From NCBI GenBank assembly GCA_964400735.1, contig CAYNVQ010000007.1:1-64000 (forward strand): DNA of 64,000 nt, given 5' to 3'. A program made the position numbers and the translations under genes. The notes beneath the pieces were generated by a model, which worked only from the letters and a program-made list of their open reading frames with translations, searched no databases and was not told where the DNA came from. The DNA comes from CAYNVQ01 sp964400735. Its GTDB lineage: Bacteria > Acidobacteriota > Aminicenantia > Aminicenantales > Aminicenantaceae. Below, piece after piece: positions 34,113 to 43,150 of this stretch (its first letter is position 1; the number at the start of each line of letters is the position of its first letter).

Positions 34113-36632
34113 TCAAAGAAAAATCGAGTAGTAGATGGCGTTGAAGAGGTAGCGGAATGTGGCGTGGGATTGGCCCCGGTATTGGGCGGGGAAACCAATG
34201 AGGATGATCTTCCCTGCTCCGTAAGGAATGTCTACGATGGCGCTTTTATCGATCAGGTGCTGATCTCCGGTTACCCATCCGCTCAAAAAGGACTCGGCTG
34301 GGTACCTGGCCACGCTGCGTCCCTCATGAGCTACGAACGCCGGGCTTCGCCTGAAGAATACGGCCTCATCCCGCCCATAGCCATAAGCCACAGGGTGCGA
34401 CGTGTCGTTCAGAACTTCGAGGATCGATCCCGGTATAAAGAATTCATTCCGCCTCAAGCCACGGATGCTGTTTTCAACTCCCAGATGAAACTGCCTGATC
34501 GCAAAATCGGCTGCTCCGTTCAAGGTTATGACCGTGCCGCCTTTTTTCGCGAATTCTATAAGACTATTCACTCCAACTTCCTCGATCCCGCCCGCATATT
34601 CAGGCGGAACGGATTTTTCCGACATCCCTTTGATAATTGCTCCCTCATTCATGTCGGGAAAAATAATGACATCAAAGTTCTCACTCAGATCGCCCCTTTT
34701 GATCTCCGAGTTGTTGATATTTTTAAAGGGAACCTCATACTGTTCGAGCACCCATCGAGTCCACCCCTCATCCATGGAAGCCGTCCAGCTTTTGTACAAG
34801 CCAACCCGGGGCGGCCTCAAAGCATATCTCTCGATCTCCGGCTTGGTCCCTAACCCTTCAAAATGAACCCAAAGCTCTTGGACTAGAGCCTTCAGATCAC
34901 TCACCAAACCATTCTCGTTTTCCACCATCATGGTCCCCTCCGGATACGTTTTACCGTGGGCATCGAACTTCTCGGCGCTCCAAAAAACGCTGTATCCTTT
35001 CTTAACCAGCCTGTTGAGGGCGATAAAATCATCGTTAGTGGCATGGCCCCAGGCATAACCATAGGCACCTTCTACACTCTCGACATCCCCCCGTGGCCTT
35101 TCGATATTTTCCAATAGCACCGTTTCGACCGAAAAGGGCTCATCGGCCGGCACCACATCCACTCCCATCAGAAGAGGCAGGGTATGGGCCACCACATCAT
35201 AAGGCGTTTTGAGCGGCCCACCGGGAGTTTCTCTAATTTCCGGATAGACCTGTTTCTCCAGCATGGCTTTGGCAAATCCCCCGAAGGGTTGAGCCATAAA
35301 GATAATGAACGATCCAGCAGGGTATTCATGTTCGTCCACCACAAAAGACTCGGTGGCCTTATGGACCTCCACATCGGCCAGCTTCAACACCCTCATCATC
35401 TTTACAGCCGAAGATAGATCCTTCTGATCGGCAGGAACCAGGAAAGCATAAGGAGGATCATCTCTGGTGACAGCCTTCCTTTGAATCCGGTAAAAATTTC
35501 GAAGCCAATTTTCACGCAGCCTGGCCGCATTCGTCAAAGCCGCCTTCACGGCCGCATAGTCGTATTCCACGATATCCCTCAGCCTCCACAGGCCTCCCTT
35601 CCAGGGCAAGGGCATGCTGACCGATTCCTCTCGGGCAGAGGAGGCCAAATCCTCGAATTTCAATGTTATAGGAGTGGCGACCTGTACGCTCGCCGCCTCG
35701 GTCAAAATGCGGATTCCTCCATGATAATGATGGTAGGCCCTGGCCGGAGTCCAGGCATCGAACCCGATGCTGTGGGCCACCCCACCTTTGCCCTGAGACG
35801 TCAATTCCGTGGCGATGAACGTCCCCATCATGGCCACCTCCTGCCGTAAAATGGGATCGACATTGGGTTCGTAGGGGTCGACATAAGGGGGGACGAAAAG
35901 TCTGGCTCCCCGGCTCCCCATCTGGTGCATATCCACGATGACCTGAGGATGCCAGGCGTTGTGGACCTTGAGAGTGAGCCGCGATTCCACCTGGGTGAAC
36001 ATATACCAGTCTCGGTTGTTATCGTGACCCACATATTTGTGGTAGAGCCAGGGCATCGCACCGCCTTCGTACTCCGTTCCCAGATTTCTTTTGTACCAGT
36101 CAACCACCATCTGGATGCCGTCCGGATTATGCATGGGGATGAGAAGAAGAATGGTGTTATCCAGAATTTCTCTGGTGGTGACATCATCCTGCGTTGCCAA
36201 ATCATAAGCCAGTTCCATGGACATCTGGCTGGCCCCGATCTCGGAGGCATGGATCGAACAGTTGACCATCACGATTGATTTCCCCTCAACGATAATCCTT
36301 TGCGCCTCCTCATCGGAAATCTTCCGCGGATCGGCCAGAAGCTGCTGGTATTTTTGGTACTTCTCGAGATTTCTATGGTTGCTTTCGGAAGTGATAACGG
36401 CCACGATAAAGGGATTTCCCATGGTGGTTTTTCCGATTTCTTGTGCCGAAATCCTTTCGCTCTGGCGGTCCAGCAGACCAAAATATTCGACGATCTGATG
36501 CATATCGGCCAGCTTTCTATCCGCTCCCACTTTGAAGCCCAAAAAATCCTCGGGACTGGTGACCTGGGCCGAAAGCAGGGGGGCAATAAACAGAAGAACT
36601 ATCGCCAGATTGAGAATTTTCTTTTTTTCCAT
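34113..36632 (-). CDS. Secreted M14 family zinc carboxypeptidase
   Basis: 839 aa. Signal peptide (to about LLSAQ). The zinc and catalytic pattern is H128-x-x-E131 (SIHASE), R207 (NNRDW), H236 (DMHQM) and a later glutamate in ILTEAAS. A long C-terminal region ends in a glutamine-amidotransferase-like fold (GAGKIILIGFPAQYRGQSH), a combination known in large bacterial M14 proteins. It probably removes C-terminal residues from extracellular peptides. TGAGTGAGGC precedes the ATG. Confidence 0.9.
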   Translation of the reverse strand: MEKKKILNLAIVLLFIAPLLSAQVTSPEDFLGFKVGADRKLADMHQIVEYFGLLDRQSERISAQEIGKTTMGNPFIVAVITSESNHRNLEKYQKYQQLLADPRKISDEEAQRIIVEGKSIVMVNCSIHASEIGASQMSMELAYDLATQDDVTTREILDNTILLLIPMHNPDGIQMVVDWYKRNLGTEYEGGAMPWLYHKYVGHDNNRDWYMFTQVESRLTLKVHNAWHPQVIVDMHQMGSRGARLFVPPYVDPYEPNVDPILRQEVAMMGTFIATELTSQGKGGVAHSIGFDAWTPARAYHHYHGGIRILTEAASVQVATPITLKFEDLASSAREESVSMPLPWKGGLWRLRDIVEYDYAAVKAALTNAARLRENWLRNFYRIQRKAVTRDDPPYAFLVPADQKDLSSAVKMMRVLKLADVEVHKATESFVVDEHEYPAGSFIIFMAQPFGGFAKAMLEKQVYPEIRETPGGPLKTPYDVVAHTLPLLMGVDVVPADEPFSVETVLLENIERPRGDVESVEGAYGYAWGHATNDDFIALNRLVKKGYSVFWSAEKFDAHGKTYPEGTMMVENENGLVSDLKALVQELWVHFEGLGTKPEIERYALRPPRVGLYKSWTASMDEGWTRWVLEQYEVPFKNINNSEIKRGDLSENFDVIIFPDMNEGAIIKGMSEKSVPPEYAGGIEEVGVNSLIEFAKKGGTVITLNGAADFAIRQFHLGVENSIRGLRRNEFFIPGSILEVLNDTSHPVAYGYGRDEAVFFRRSPAFVAHEGRSVARYPAESFLSGWVTGDQHLIDKSAIVDIPYGAGKIILIGFPAQYRGQSHATFRYLFNAIYYSIFL

Positions 36633-36826
36633 GCCTCACTCCTTTACAATTTTTGATTCCTCATTATACAGACTTACCGCCTCAATGTCATCGAGCAGAG
36701 CCGGTGAGTTAGTATTTCCAAAAACTTGACGATTTTCAATCTGGAAGGGAAGCTGAAGAGGAAGCCATCCCAGAGGCGAGCGGGCATGGAAAGCAAGCCC
36801 TACTGGCAGGTCGAAGAGAGCAAGCC

Positions 36827-39673
36827 CTACTTGCCACGGTAAGGAACGCCTTTTTCGATCCAATCCGGTGCCGGCATTCCCTTGAGATAGTGGTCGAAAT
36901 ACTCCTTCATCTTGATCGAATAGTCGAGTTTGTTGGGATATTTTCTGAGATGGTGAGGTTCTCCGCGGTACTCGAGAAAAATGCAGTCCTTCCCGAGGCG
37001 CCGCATGGCCAAATAGAGCTCGATTCCCTGGTACCAGGGAACCGCCCCGTCCTCATCGCCGAACTCAATGAGCAAGGGCGTCTGGATGCGGTCGGCGAAG
37101 AAAACCGGAGAGTTTTCGATGAAGCGCTCGGGATATTCCCACAGGCTGCCGCCTATGCGGCTCTGCTGCTTCTCATACTGCATCTGACGCGCCAGGCCCG
37201 ATTCCCAGCGGATTCCGCTGTAGGCACTGGTCATGTTGCTGACCGGAGCGCCGGCAACCGCCGCCGAAAAAATATCGGTCTGGGTGATCACAAAGGCTGT
37301 CTGGTAACCGCTCCAAGAATGGCCGTGAAGCCCGATCCCTTCGGGGTCGGCAACTCCCATGTCGATCAATTTCTGAACTCCCGGAACGATACACTTGGTG
37401 GCTGCGTAACCAGGATATCCGACATCGAACCGGACATCGGGAAGAAACACGGCGTACCCGTTGCTGGTGTAGAAAGGGAAATTCGGGCGGTGGTTCACCA
37501 CCATTTGGTTGAATTCATACATCCGGTTGGAGAATATTCGGTAGAAATAGACGAGCACCGGATAGCGTTTACCCTCCTTATAATCGGCCGGCTTGATCAG
37601 CACCCCTTGCAAAGGGATTCCATCCAGGCTCAGCCATTCCACAAGCTCGGGCGAGCCCCAGGCAAACTCGCTGATCTGAGGATTGACATCGGAAATCTTT
37701 CTAGGCGAAGAAAATTTAAGGTCTGCCACCCAGATATCCGGGAACTCCTCAAAGCTTTCCCTTGTGTACATGAGCGTGTCTGCTTCTTCAGCCTTGGACA
37801 GAAAATCGAATTTCTTCTTCTCCTCCAGAAGTTTCATGAGCGAATCTCCCCCGATATTGCAGGAATAGAAACCATAATACTTCATCTTGTTATGGTAGGA
37901 CGAGAGAAGCAGCGTTTCTCCCTCCTCAAAATAAGGCTTGTCCCGGTCTAAGCGGAGCATACGAAAAGTCGTCTCTCCCTGGCGTCCCCGGCCGCCCGTG
38001 ATGTTCTCGGCTTCTCCGCTATCCGTCGCAAACCTCCAGATATCGTACTTGTCATAGACCAATACGAACCGGTCATCCTTTCCCCACCCCGCCGATCGGT
38101 AGCTCGGAGGTTTGCTCGGATAATCATGGTCCTCATCGGCAAAAGGTACCTCAAGCCCTTCTGTCAGATTGAGAGTCTTACCTGTTTGACCATCGAAAAG
38201 ATGCCAGTTTTCATCCAGATAATAAACCACAAAGCGACCATCGGGCGAAAGGGAAGCTTGATCTTCGAAGCGGGACACCACAAGATCCCGCTTTCCGGTC
38301 CTCATATTCACCCGATAGACATCCTCCAACCCTCCATACCAGGTGAGCTCCTTCAGATAAGGAACATTGGATAACCCAAGAGCAAAATCCGGATTGTCGT
38401 TCACCTCCACACGGGGCAGGTCCCTATCCGCCAACTGGACAAAGCGCCCGGAATCGGTGTGGTAGACCGACAGGTAGGTCTGGTCTTTTACCCGGGGCCA
38501 CATTTTCTTCTCGTTGGTCTTGATCCGAGGGTCATTCCAGTGCCAGACATCCACCTCCCTTTTTTTGAGAATCTCATTCCTGTCGAATAGATCAGCTTCT
38601 GTGGATTCCCCTTTTTCACCCCCTTCCTCAGCCGCTTGTGCGGCTTCGTGTATCTCCAGCGGCTTGAATCCAAAAAAGAGGCGCAGGCCATCCTCGCTCC
38701 AGAATACCCGGTTCTTTTCCGGAATCATCCATCCTTCTGGTGCGCCATCTGCTCCCACGGCGAGCTTTTTTTCTCCATTTTGGCCATCCCAGATCCACAG
38801 CGAAAAATGGCCCTCATGACCTTTCTCCTGACCATTTGCGCTGGCCAAAAACGCCAAGCGGCTTCCCTTCTCGGCCCAGGCAAGGCTCGAAAATCGTGCG
38901 TCTTCTTCCTGGATGACAACCTCCTTCGGCAAGGAGGCCTCCATCAGGTCCACACAGTACAGGCCGTCTTCAGTCTCCTCAGGGCTGGAAACGGTCAGGG
39001 CGAGGTATTTCGACGATGGATCAAAGGCATAATCAAGCGCATAAGGAATCTTCACCTCCTCGGCTGTATCCAGTCTTCGAAGGACCAAGAGACTCCCGGT
39101 CTCTTTCTTTTTCCGTTCTTTCTTCTCCTCCTCCGCTTTTTGCGTCGTCTTCTCTTTTTCCGAAGTATCCTTGTCTTGTTTATCTGCCGGCTTTTCCTCT
39201 TCTTTGTGATGGAGATAAGCTACCCATCTGGAATCATCCGACAGGGCAAAACTCTGGACCTTCTCAAGGCCGGTAACCTCACCGGTCGCCGTTTCGAGCA
39301 AGGCCATCCCGTCCTTGGGCCTATCTTTCTGGGATTTTTCGAGATCCACAGCCCGGGGTTTCACCGTCATGACCACCCATTTGGCGTTCTTGGAGATTTG
39401 GGGAGCGCTGCCGCGTTCGACTACATAACGGGATCCGTTTTTCAGGCCATGAACCACAACCTCTCCGTCTCCCCTGTCGGGTTGGGCGTTATAAGCGATC
39501 CACAATCCGTCGTCAGAAATGACCGGACCATGGATTTCCTTGAACTTCATGACATCTTCGAAGGTCAGAACCCTTTTCTTCCCGGTGTCGGATGAGATAC
39601 CGAAAGGAGCGAATATCGAAATCAAAATACATATGAGGAAAACTCGAGGAATCAAATATAATTTCCGCATCAT
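36827..39673 (-). CDS. Secreted S9 family peptidase, variant active-site surroundings
   Basis: 948 aa. Signal peptide, a long beta-propeller with a Lys/Glu-rich insertion near residues 160-190, and a C-terminal hydrolase. S786 lies in GHSWSGY rather than the usual GxSYGG, D875 in FGDEDG where HG is normal, and a histidine pair at 907-908 in GEPHHLRKY. The triad is therefore present but its frame is unusual. AGGAGG precedes the ATG at 39673 by 8 nt. A short direct repeat of the gene's tail (GCAAGCCCTACT) lies downstream near 36792. Confidence 0.9.
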   Translation of the reverse strand: MMRKLYLIPRVFLICILISIFAPFGISSDTGKKRVLTFEDVMKFKEIHGPVISDDGLWIAYNAQPDRGDGEVVVHGLKNGSRYVVERGSAPQISKNAKWVVMTVKPRAVDLEKSQKDRPKDGMALLETATGEVTGLEKVQSFALSDDSRWVAYLHHKEEEKPADKQDKDTSEKEKTTQKAEEEKKERKKKETGSLLVLRRLDTAEEVKIPYALDYAFDPSSKYLALTVSSPEETEDGLYCVDLMEASLPKEVVIQEEDARFSSLAWAEKGSRLAFLASANGQEKGHEGHFSLWIWDGQNGEKKLAVGADGAPEGWMIPEKNRVFWSEDGLRLFFGFKPLEIHEAAQAAEEGGEKGESTEADLFDRNEILKKREVDVWHWNDPRIKTNEKKMWPRVKDQTYLSVYHTDSGRFVQLADRDLPRVEVNDNPDFALGLSNVPYLKELTWYGGLEDVYRVNMRTGKRDLVVSRFEDQASLSPDGRFVVYYLDENWHLFDGQTGKTLNLTEGLEVPFADEDHDYPSKPPSYRSAGWGKDDRFVLVYDKYDIWRFATDSGEAENITGGRGRQGETTFRMLRLDRDKPYFEEGETLLLSSYHNKMKYYGFYSCNIGGDSLMKLLEEKKKFDFLSKAEEADTLMYTRESFEEFPDIWVADLKFSSPRKISDVNPQISEFAWGSPELVEWLSLDGIPLQGVLIKPADYKEGKRYPVLVYFYRIFSNRMYEFNQMVVNHRPNFPFYTSNGYAVFLPDVRFDVGYPGYAATKCIVPGVQKLIDMGVADPEGIGLHGHSWSGYQTAFVITQTDIFSAAVAGAPVSNMTSAYSGIRWESGLARQMQYEKQQSRIGGSLWEYPERFIENSPVFFADRIQTPLLIEFGDEDGAVPWYQGIELYLAMRRLGKDCIFLEYRGEPHHLRKYPNKLDYSIKMKEYFDHYLKGMPAPDWIEKGVPYRGK

Positions 39674-39987
39674 GGCAAAACCTCCTATTTGGATTGACGC
39701 CTATCGAAATTTTTTGGGTGCTTTAAGGAGTATATTGAATGGAAAGGCCAAGGACGATTGTTCTGGTTATCAAACATTGCAGGTGTGAAACATGCTTATA
39801 ACAAAAAACACCGCTAGGAGCAAGACATCCCGACCGAATTCAGGGACGCCGTTTTGTTGCAGACAGATACACAATCGTATAGTATAGACACAAAACGGAC
39901 GGCATTGGTTCGAAAAAGTCTTTATAGCAGAATTTTTGGAGGATAAACGACAAAAAAACGTAAAAAGAAAAGGAAGGAAAACGAACG
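39674..39987. other. 314-bp divergent intergenic region
   Basis: No gene seen. It separates the S9 peptidase and the M48 protease, which are divergently transcribed. A 9-bp inverted repeat CCGTTTTGT / ACAAAACGG spans 39849-39898 with a 32-nt AT-rich centre, a possible operator or hairpin. AAGGAAGG at the end serves as the M48 ribosome site. Confidence 0.4.
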
Positions 39988-41703
39988 ATGGCTGCGAAAA
40001 AAGGGCAGTTGGCCAAGGATTTCTACGAAACACAAAAACAGCAGTGGCAGAAAAGCCTGCTCGTTTTTGCGGTCTTGATTCTATTCTACTGGTTCGCGGT
40101 AAGCACCCTGATTTTTCTCTTCGCCTTTATCGCCGGTTTCTTCCTGGTCAATAAACCGTTATCGTCTACAGAAACGCTCTTAGCTCTCCTATTTGCCAGT
40201 ACCGCCGTGTCTTTGCTCATCGCAACCTTCCACTATTTCGATGCCAAACATAACGGCGCCCAGTTCATCCGCAAACGCCTGCTGGCCAAATCCCCTGACC
40301 CCAATGACCATTACCACAAACAATTCGTCAACACACTGGACGAGATGAGGATCGCGGCAGGGCTGCCTCGCGTCCATCCCTACATCCTTCCCACTTTTGC
40401 CATCAACTCCATGGCTTTGATCGAAGCGGACGGCACGCCCAGCGTGCTGGTGACCGAAGGCCTGATCGCTGAGTTCACCAGAGACGAGATCCAGGCGGTT
40501 ATCGCCCATGAGCTGGCCCATGTGGTAAGGGGCGACACATACTACATCACGCTCGTCTGCTCCCTGGTCAATTTTTTCGAACGGATGAGAGAAGCGGCCC
40601 AGCCGCAAGCGGCTTCCCGGCCGGGAACTTACAGAGGAGACGTAGAAGCCAGCGGTGCTCCTCTGGTGTACGCGGCCCTTACCATCTCCACCCTGATCAT
40701 GCATCTTCTGAGCACACTAGTCAGCCGGCAGAGGGAAGTCCTTGCGGACGCGGCAGCCGTAGAGTTCAGCCGGAATCCCAGAGCCCTTGCCCGGGCCATC
40801 TACAAAGCCCACCTTAAAAACTCCTTCGTGGGAGATTTCAATATCGCCTATACTCCATTGCTGATCGTACCGCCCCAATCCACAGGCATAACGGATGGAT
40901 TCTTTTCCCGACTTTTTAACACCCACCCGCCTCTGATGAAAAGAATCCGTGCGCTATCGAATATGGTTCCGGCCAGACCCGCCCAAATCATCCAGGAAGT
41001 CTGGGAGATACACAAAAGTCGGGAAAAAGCCCGTCTTGTCCTCCATTCCCGGGAGGAGATCCAGGCCCAAAAAGCAGGGCGCATCGAATCGAACTCCACA
41101 TCAGAAGAGGAAGGAAAAATTTGGCTGATCCAAAACCAGGATGGTGGTTGGGAAGGTCCCTATACGCTCGCAGATCTCCTTTTACTGGATTTTTTTCTTC
41201 CCTCTCGATGGATCAGAAATATTCAGGAGCGGGTCGAGGCATCAGCATCCGAGTTCCCTCAGATCAGAAAGGCCACTCAAAGGTGGGGAAAGCAGAAAAA
41301 ACAGAAAGGCTTCCGGCAGAATGACTGTCCCCGCTGCCATATCCCTCTCCGCGACAATTTCTATGAGGGAGTTCCTCTAAAAATCTGTCCCGAATGCGGC
41401 GGAAAGCTTATCGACGCGGCAGTCATGGACCGGATCATCGCCCGCAAGGAAGTCGCCTTTTCCGAGCTTTTGAAGAAAAAGGCCAAAGATTTCGAAGAAC
41501 AATTCCTCTTGGACCCTGTGCTGAGAAAAAAAATTCACTCCCAAAATATTCCGAAGATAAACTGCCCCAACTGCGGTTACAAGATGATGCCCAGGCCTTT
41601 CAACTACCAGTATGTGATTCCGGTGGACAAGTGTCTTGCCTGTCATAAGATCTGGTTCGACGCGGATGAGCTGGAAATTTTGCAGATCCTGATCGAACAC
41701 TGA
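39988..41703 (+). CDS. Membrane M48 family metalloprotease with C-terminal zinc ribbons
   Basis: 571 aa. Two hydrophobic segments near 22-54 and 62-84, then a peptidase domain with HELAH (H174, E175, H178) and a downstream glutamate in REVLADAAA. A GYF-like segment (IWLIQNQDGGWEGPYTLADLL) follows, then two zinc ribbons of the TFIIB type (CPRC...CPECGG and CPNCGY...CLACH). HtpX-like proteases degrade damaged membrane proteins; the appended domains may select substrates, which is inference. AAGGAAGG lies before the ATG. Confidence 0.85.
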   Translation: MAAKKGQLAKDFYETQKQQWQKSLLVFAVLILFYWFAVSTLIFLFAFIAGFFLVNKPLSSTETLLALLFASTAVSLLIATFHYFDAKHNGAQFIRKRLLAKSPDPNDHYHKQFVNTLDEMRIAAGLPRVHPYILPTFAINSMALIEADGTPSVLVTEGLIAEFTRDEIQAVIAHELAHVVRGDTYYITLVCSLVNFFERMREAAQPQAASRPGTYRGDVEASGAPLVYAALTISTLIMHLLSTLVSRQREVLADAAAVEFSRNPRALARAIYKAHLKNSFVGDFNIAYTPLLIVPPQSTGITDGFFSRLFNTHPPLMKRIRALSNMVPARPAQIIQEVWEIHKSREKARLVLHSREEIQAQKAGRIESNSTSEEEGKIWLIQNQDGGWEGPYTLADLLLLDFFLPSRWIRNIQERVEASASEFPQIRKATQRWGKQKKQKGFRQNDCPRCHIPLRDNFYEGVPLKICPECGGKLIDAAVMDRIIARKEVAFSELLKKKAKDFEEQFLLDPVLRKKIHSQNIPKINCPNCGYKMMPRPFNYQYVIPVDKCLACHKIWFDADELEILQILIEH

Positions 41704-41784
41704 TTTTATCAGGATGCCTTCATTTTTGTGGGATAACCTTTAGAGATAATAAGACAGCGTGTGTGTCAGCCGCATCTCCGGAGA

Positions 41785-41966
41785 GCTCCGATCCATCCTG
41801 ACCCGGCCTCCTTTAAGGGCCGTTCTTCGGGGGAACAATATAGGATCCCACGATACAGGAACGTTTCATTGGGGAACACTCCATACTATTTCACGGAAAG
41901 CCAGTTCGGCAACAGAACATAATCCTGTGGGAGACGTTCCCATATTGGCGACGAGGACGGATCGAG
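41785..41966. repeat. Long imperfect palindromic element (copy C of the repeat family)
   Basis: Outer arms TCCGATCCATCC / GGACGGATCGAG and inner arms built on CAATAT...CCCAC / CCCACAGG...ATATTG. It shares the GGAACGTTTC...GGGAGACGTTCCC core with MITE copy B. It fills most of the 298-bp convergent gap between the M48 protease and the alcohol dehydrogenase; no gene is present. Confidence 0.5.
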
Positions 41967-42001
41967 CCCGACCTCACCTAAGGGATGAGATTCGGAATAA
42001 T

Positions 42002-43138
42002 CTAAGAATCGAGGAATGCTCTCGACAGAATTTCTAGATAGTCCTCGGTGGTCACATCTCGCGGATTGGATGGATTGGAGTTATTGGCGTAAGCTTTCTC
42101 GGCGATTTCGGGGAATTGTGCTTCGGCCAGCCCGATGTCCTTGAAAGAGGGAATTTTCAGCCTCCGGGAAAGCCTTTTGATCTTCTGAACGAGCATTCTG
42201 GCCGCCTCATAGTCATCGATATCATGGATTCCGGCCAGTCGAGCAATTTCTGTGTAGCGCCTGGCAGAGACAGGAAGATTGAATTCCATCACATAGGGCA
42301 GAAAGATGGCATTGGCCACTCCGTGGGGGGTGTCATGGAGGGAACCGACCGCTTCGGCAATGCAGTGGACGGCGCCAACATCGCTGTTTCCAAAGGCCAT
42401 ACCGGCCAGCATGCTGCCCAGCATGACCCATTCGCGGGCTTTGAAATCACCCTCGATGTCGTCATAGGCTCTTTCCAGAGACTGAAAGATATACTTGAGA
42501 GAAGCCCGGGCAAAGATATCCGTGATGTAGGTAGCCGGCTTCACGGTGTAGGCTTCGATGGCATGGGTCAGGGCATCCATTCCTGTCGAGGCAATAAGAG
42601 CAGGAGGCAGGGTTAGAAGCAAGTCCGGATCCACCAGCGCCACAGCCGGGAAGAGGAGTGAGCCTTTGATGCTCATCTTGAATTTCCGGCCTGTGTGGGT
42701 GATGACGGCCACCCAGGTCACTTCGCTGGCCGTGCCGCATGTCGTGGGAATGGCCAGAACAGGGAGCGGAGGATTTGCGTATTTGGCCAGCCCTTCGTAA
42801 TCTTCGATGCGACCCGGGTTGGTGGCCAGGAGGGCAACCGATTTGGCCGCATCGAGAGCGCTGCCGCCACCCAATCCAATGACCAGATCAGGACGAAGCT
42901 CTCTCACCATATCGCCAGCCCGGTCGATAGTGGGATGCTTGGGATTTTGTTCCACTTCATCGAATACAGGGATATCCGGCATCTGGGAGAGCACCTTGTC
43001 GGCTATTCCGGATTCCCTGATCCCTTTATCCGTCACAAGAAGAGGATTTTTCGCTTTCAGATCGCCTAGGACGGTCTCCTTCAACCGGGAAATCGTCCCT
43101 GGTCCGAAAATGATCTTGGTGGGAACCTGGAACTTCAT
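42002..43138 (-). CDS. Iron-containing alcohol dehydrogenase
   Basis: 378 aa, group III alcohol dehydrogenase. NAD-binding GGGSALD (90-96), PTTCGTASEVT (131-141), and metal ligands D188, H192, H258 and H272. It oxidises alcohols or reduces aldehydes with NAD(P); the substrate cannot be told from sequence. It lies 12 bp after the stop of the M28 peptidase gene, so the two are likely co-transcribed. Confidence 0.93.
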   Translation of the reverse strand: MKFQVPTKIIFGPGTISRLKETVLGDLKAKNPLLVTDKGIRESGIADKVLSQMPDIPVFDEVEQNPKHPTIDRAGDMVRELRPDLVIGLGGGSALDAAKSVALLATNPGRIEDYEGLAKYANPPLPVLAIPTTCGTASEVTWVAVITHTGRKFKMSIKGSLLFPAVALVDPDLLLTLPPALIASTGMDALTHAIEAYTVKPATYITDIFARASLKYIFQSLERAYDDIEGDFKAREWVMLGSMLAGMAFGNSDVGAVHCIAEAVGSLHDTPHGVANAIFLPYVMEFNLPVSARRYTEIARLAGIHDIDDYEAARMLVQKIKRLSRRLKIPSFKDIGLAEAQFPEIAEKAYANNSNPSNPRDVTTEDYLEILSRAFLDS

Positions 43139-43150
43139 ATCTTCTCGGCT

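Noticed and set aside
34062..34853. Plus-strand open frame of 263 codons
   Set aside because: Antisense to the M14 peptidase C-terminus; no supporting motif.
36890..37951. Plus-strand open frame of 353 codons
   Set aside because: Antisense to the catalytic part of the same S9 peptidase; shadow frame.
38636..39595. Plus-strand open frame of 319 codons
   Set aside because: Lies fully antisense within the S9 peptidase; no ribosome site or domain.
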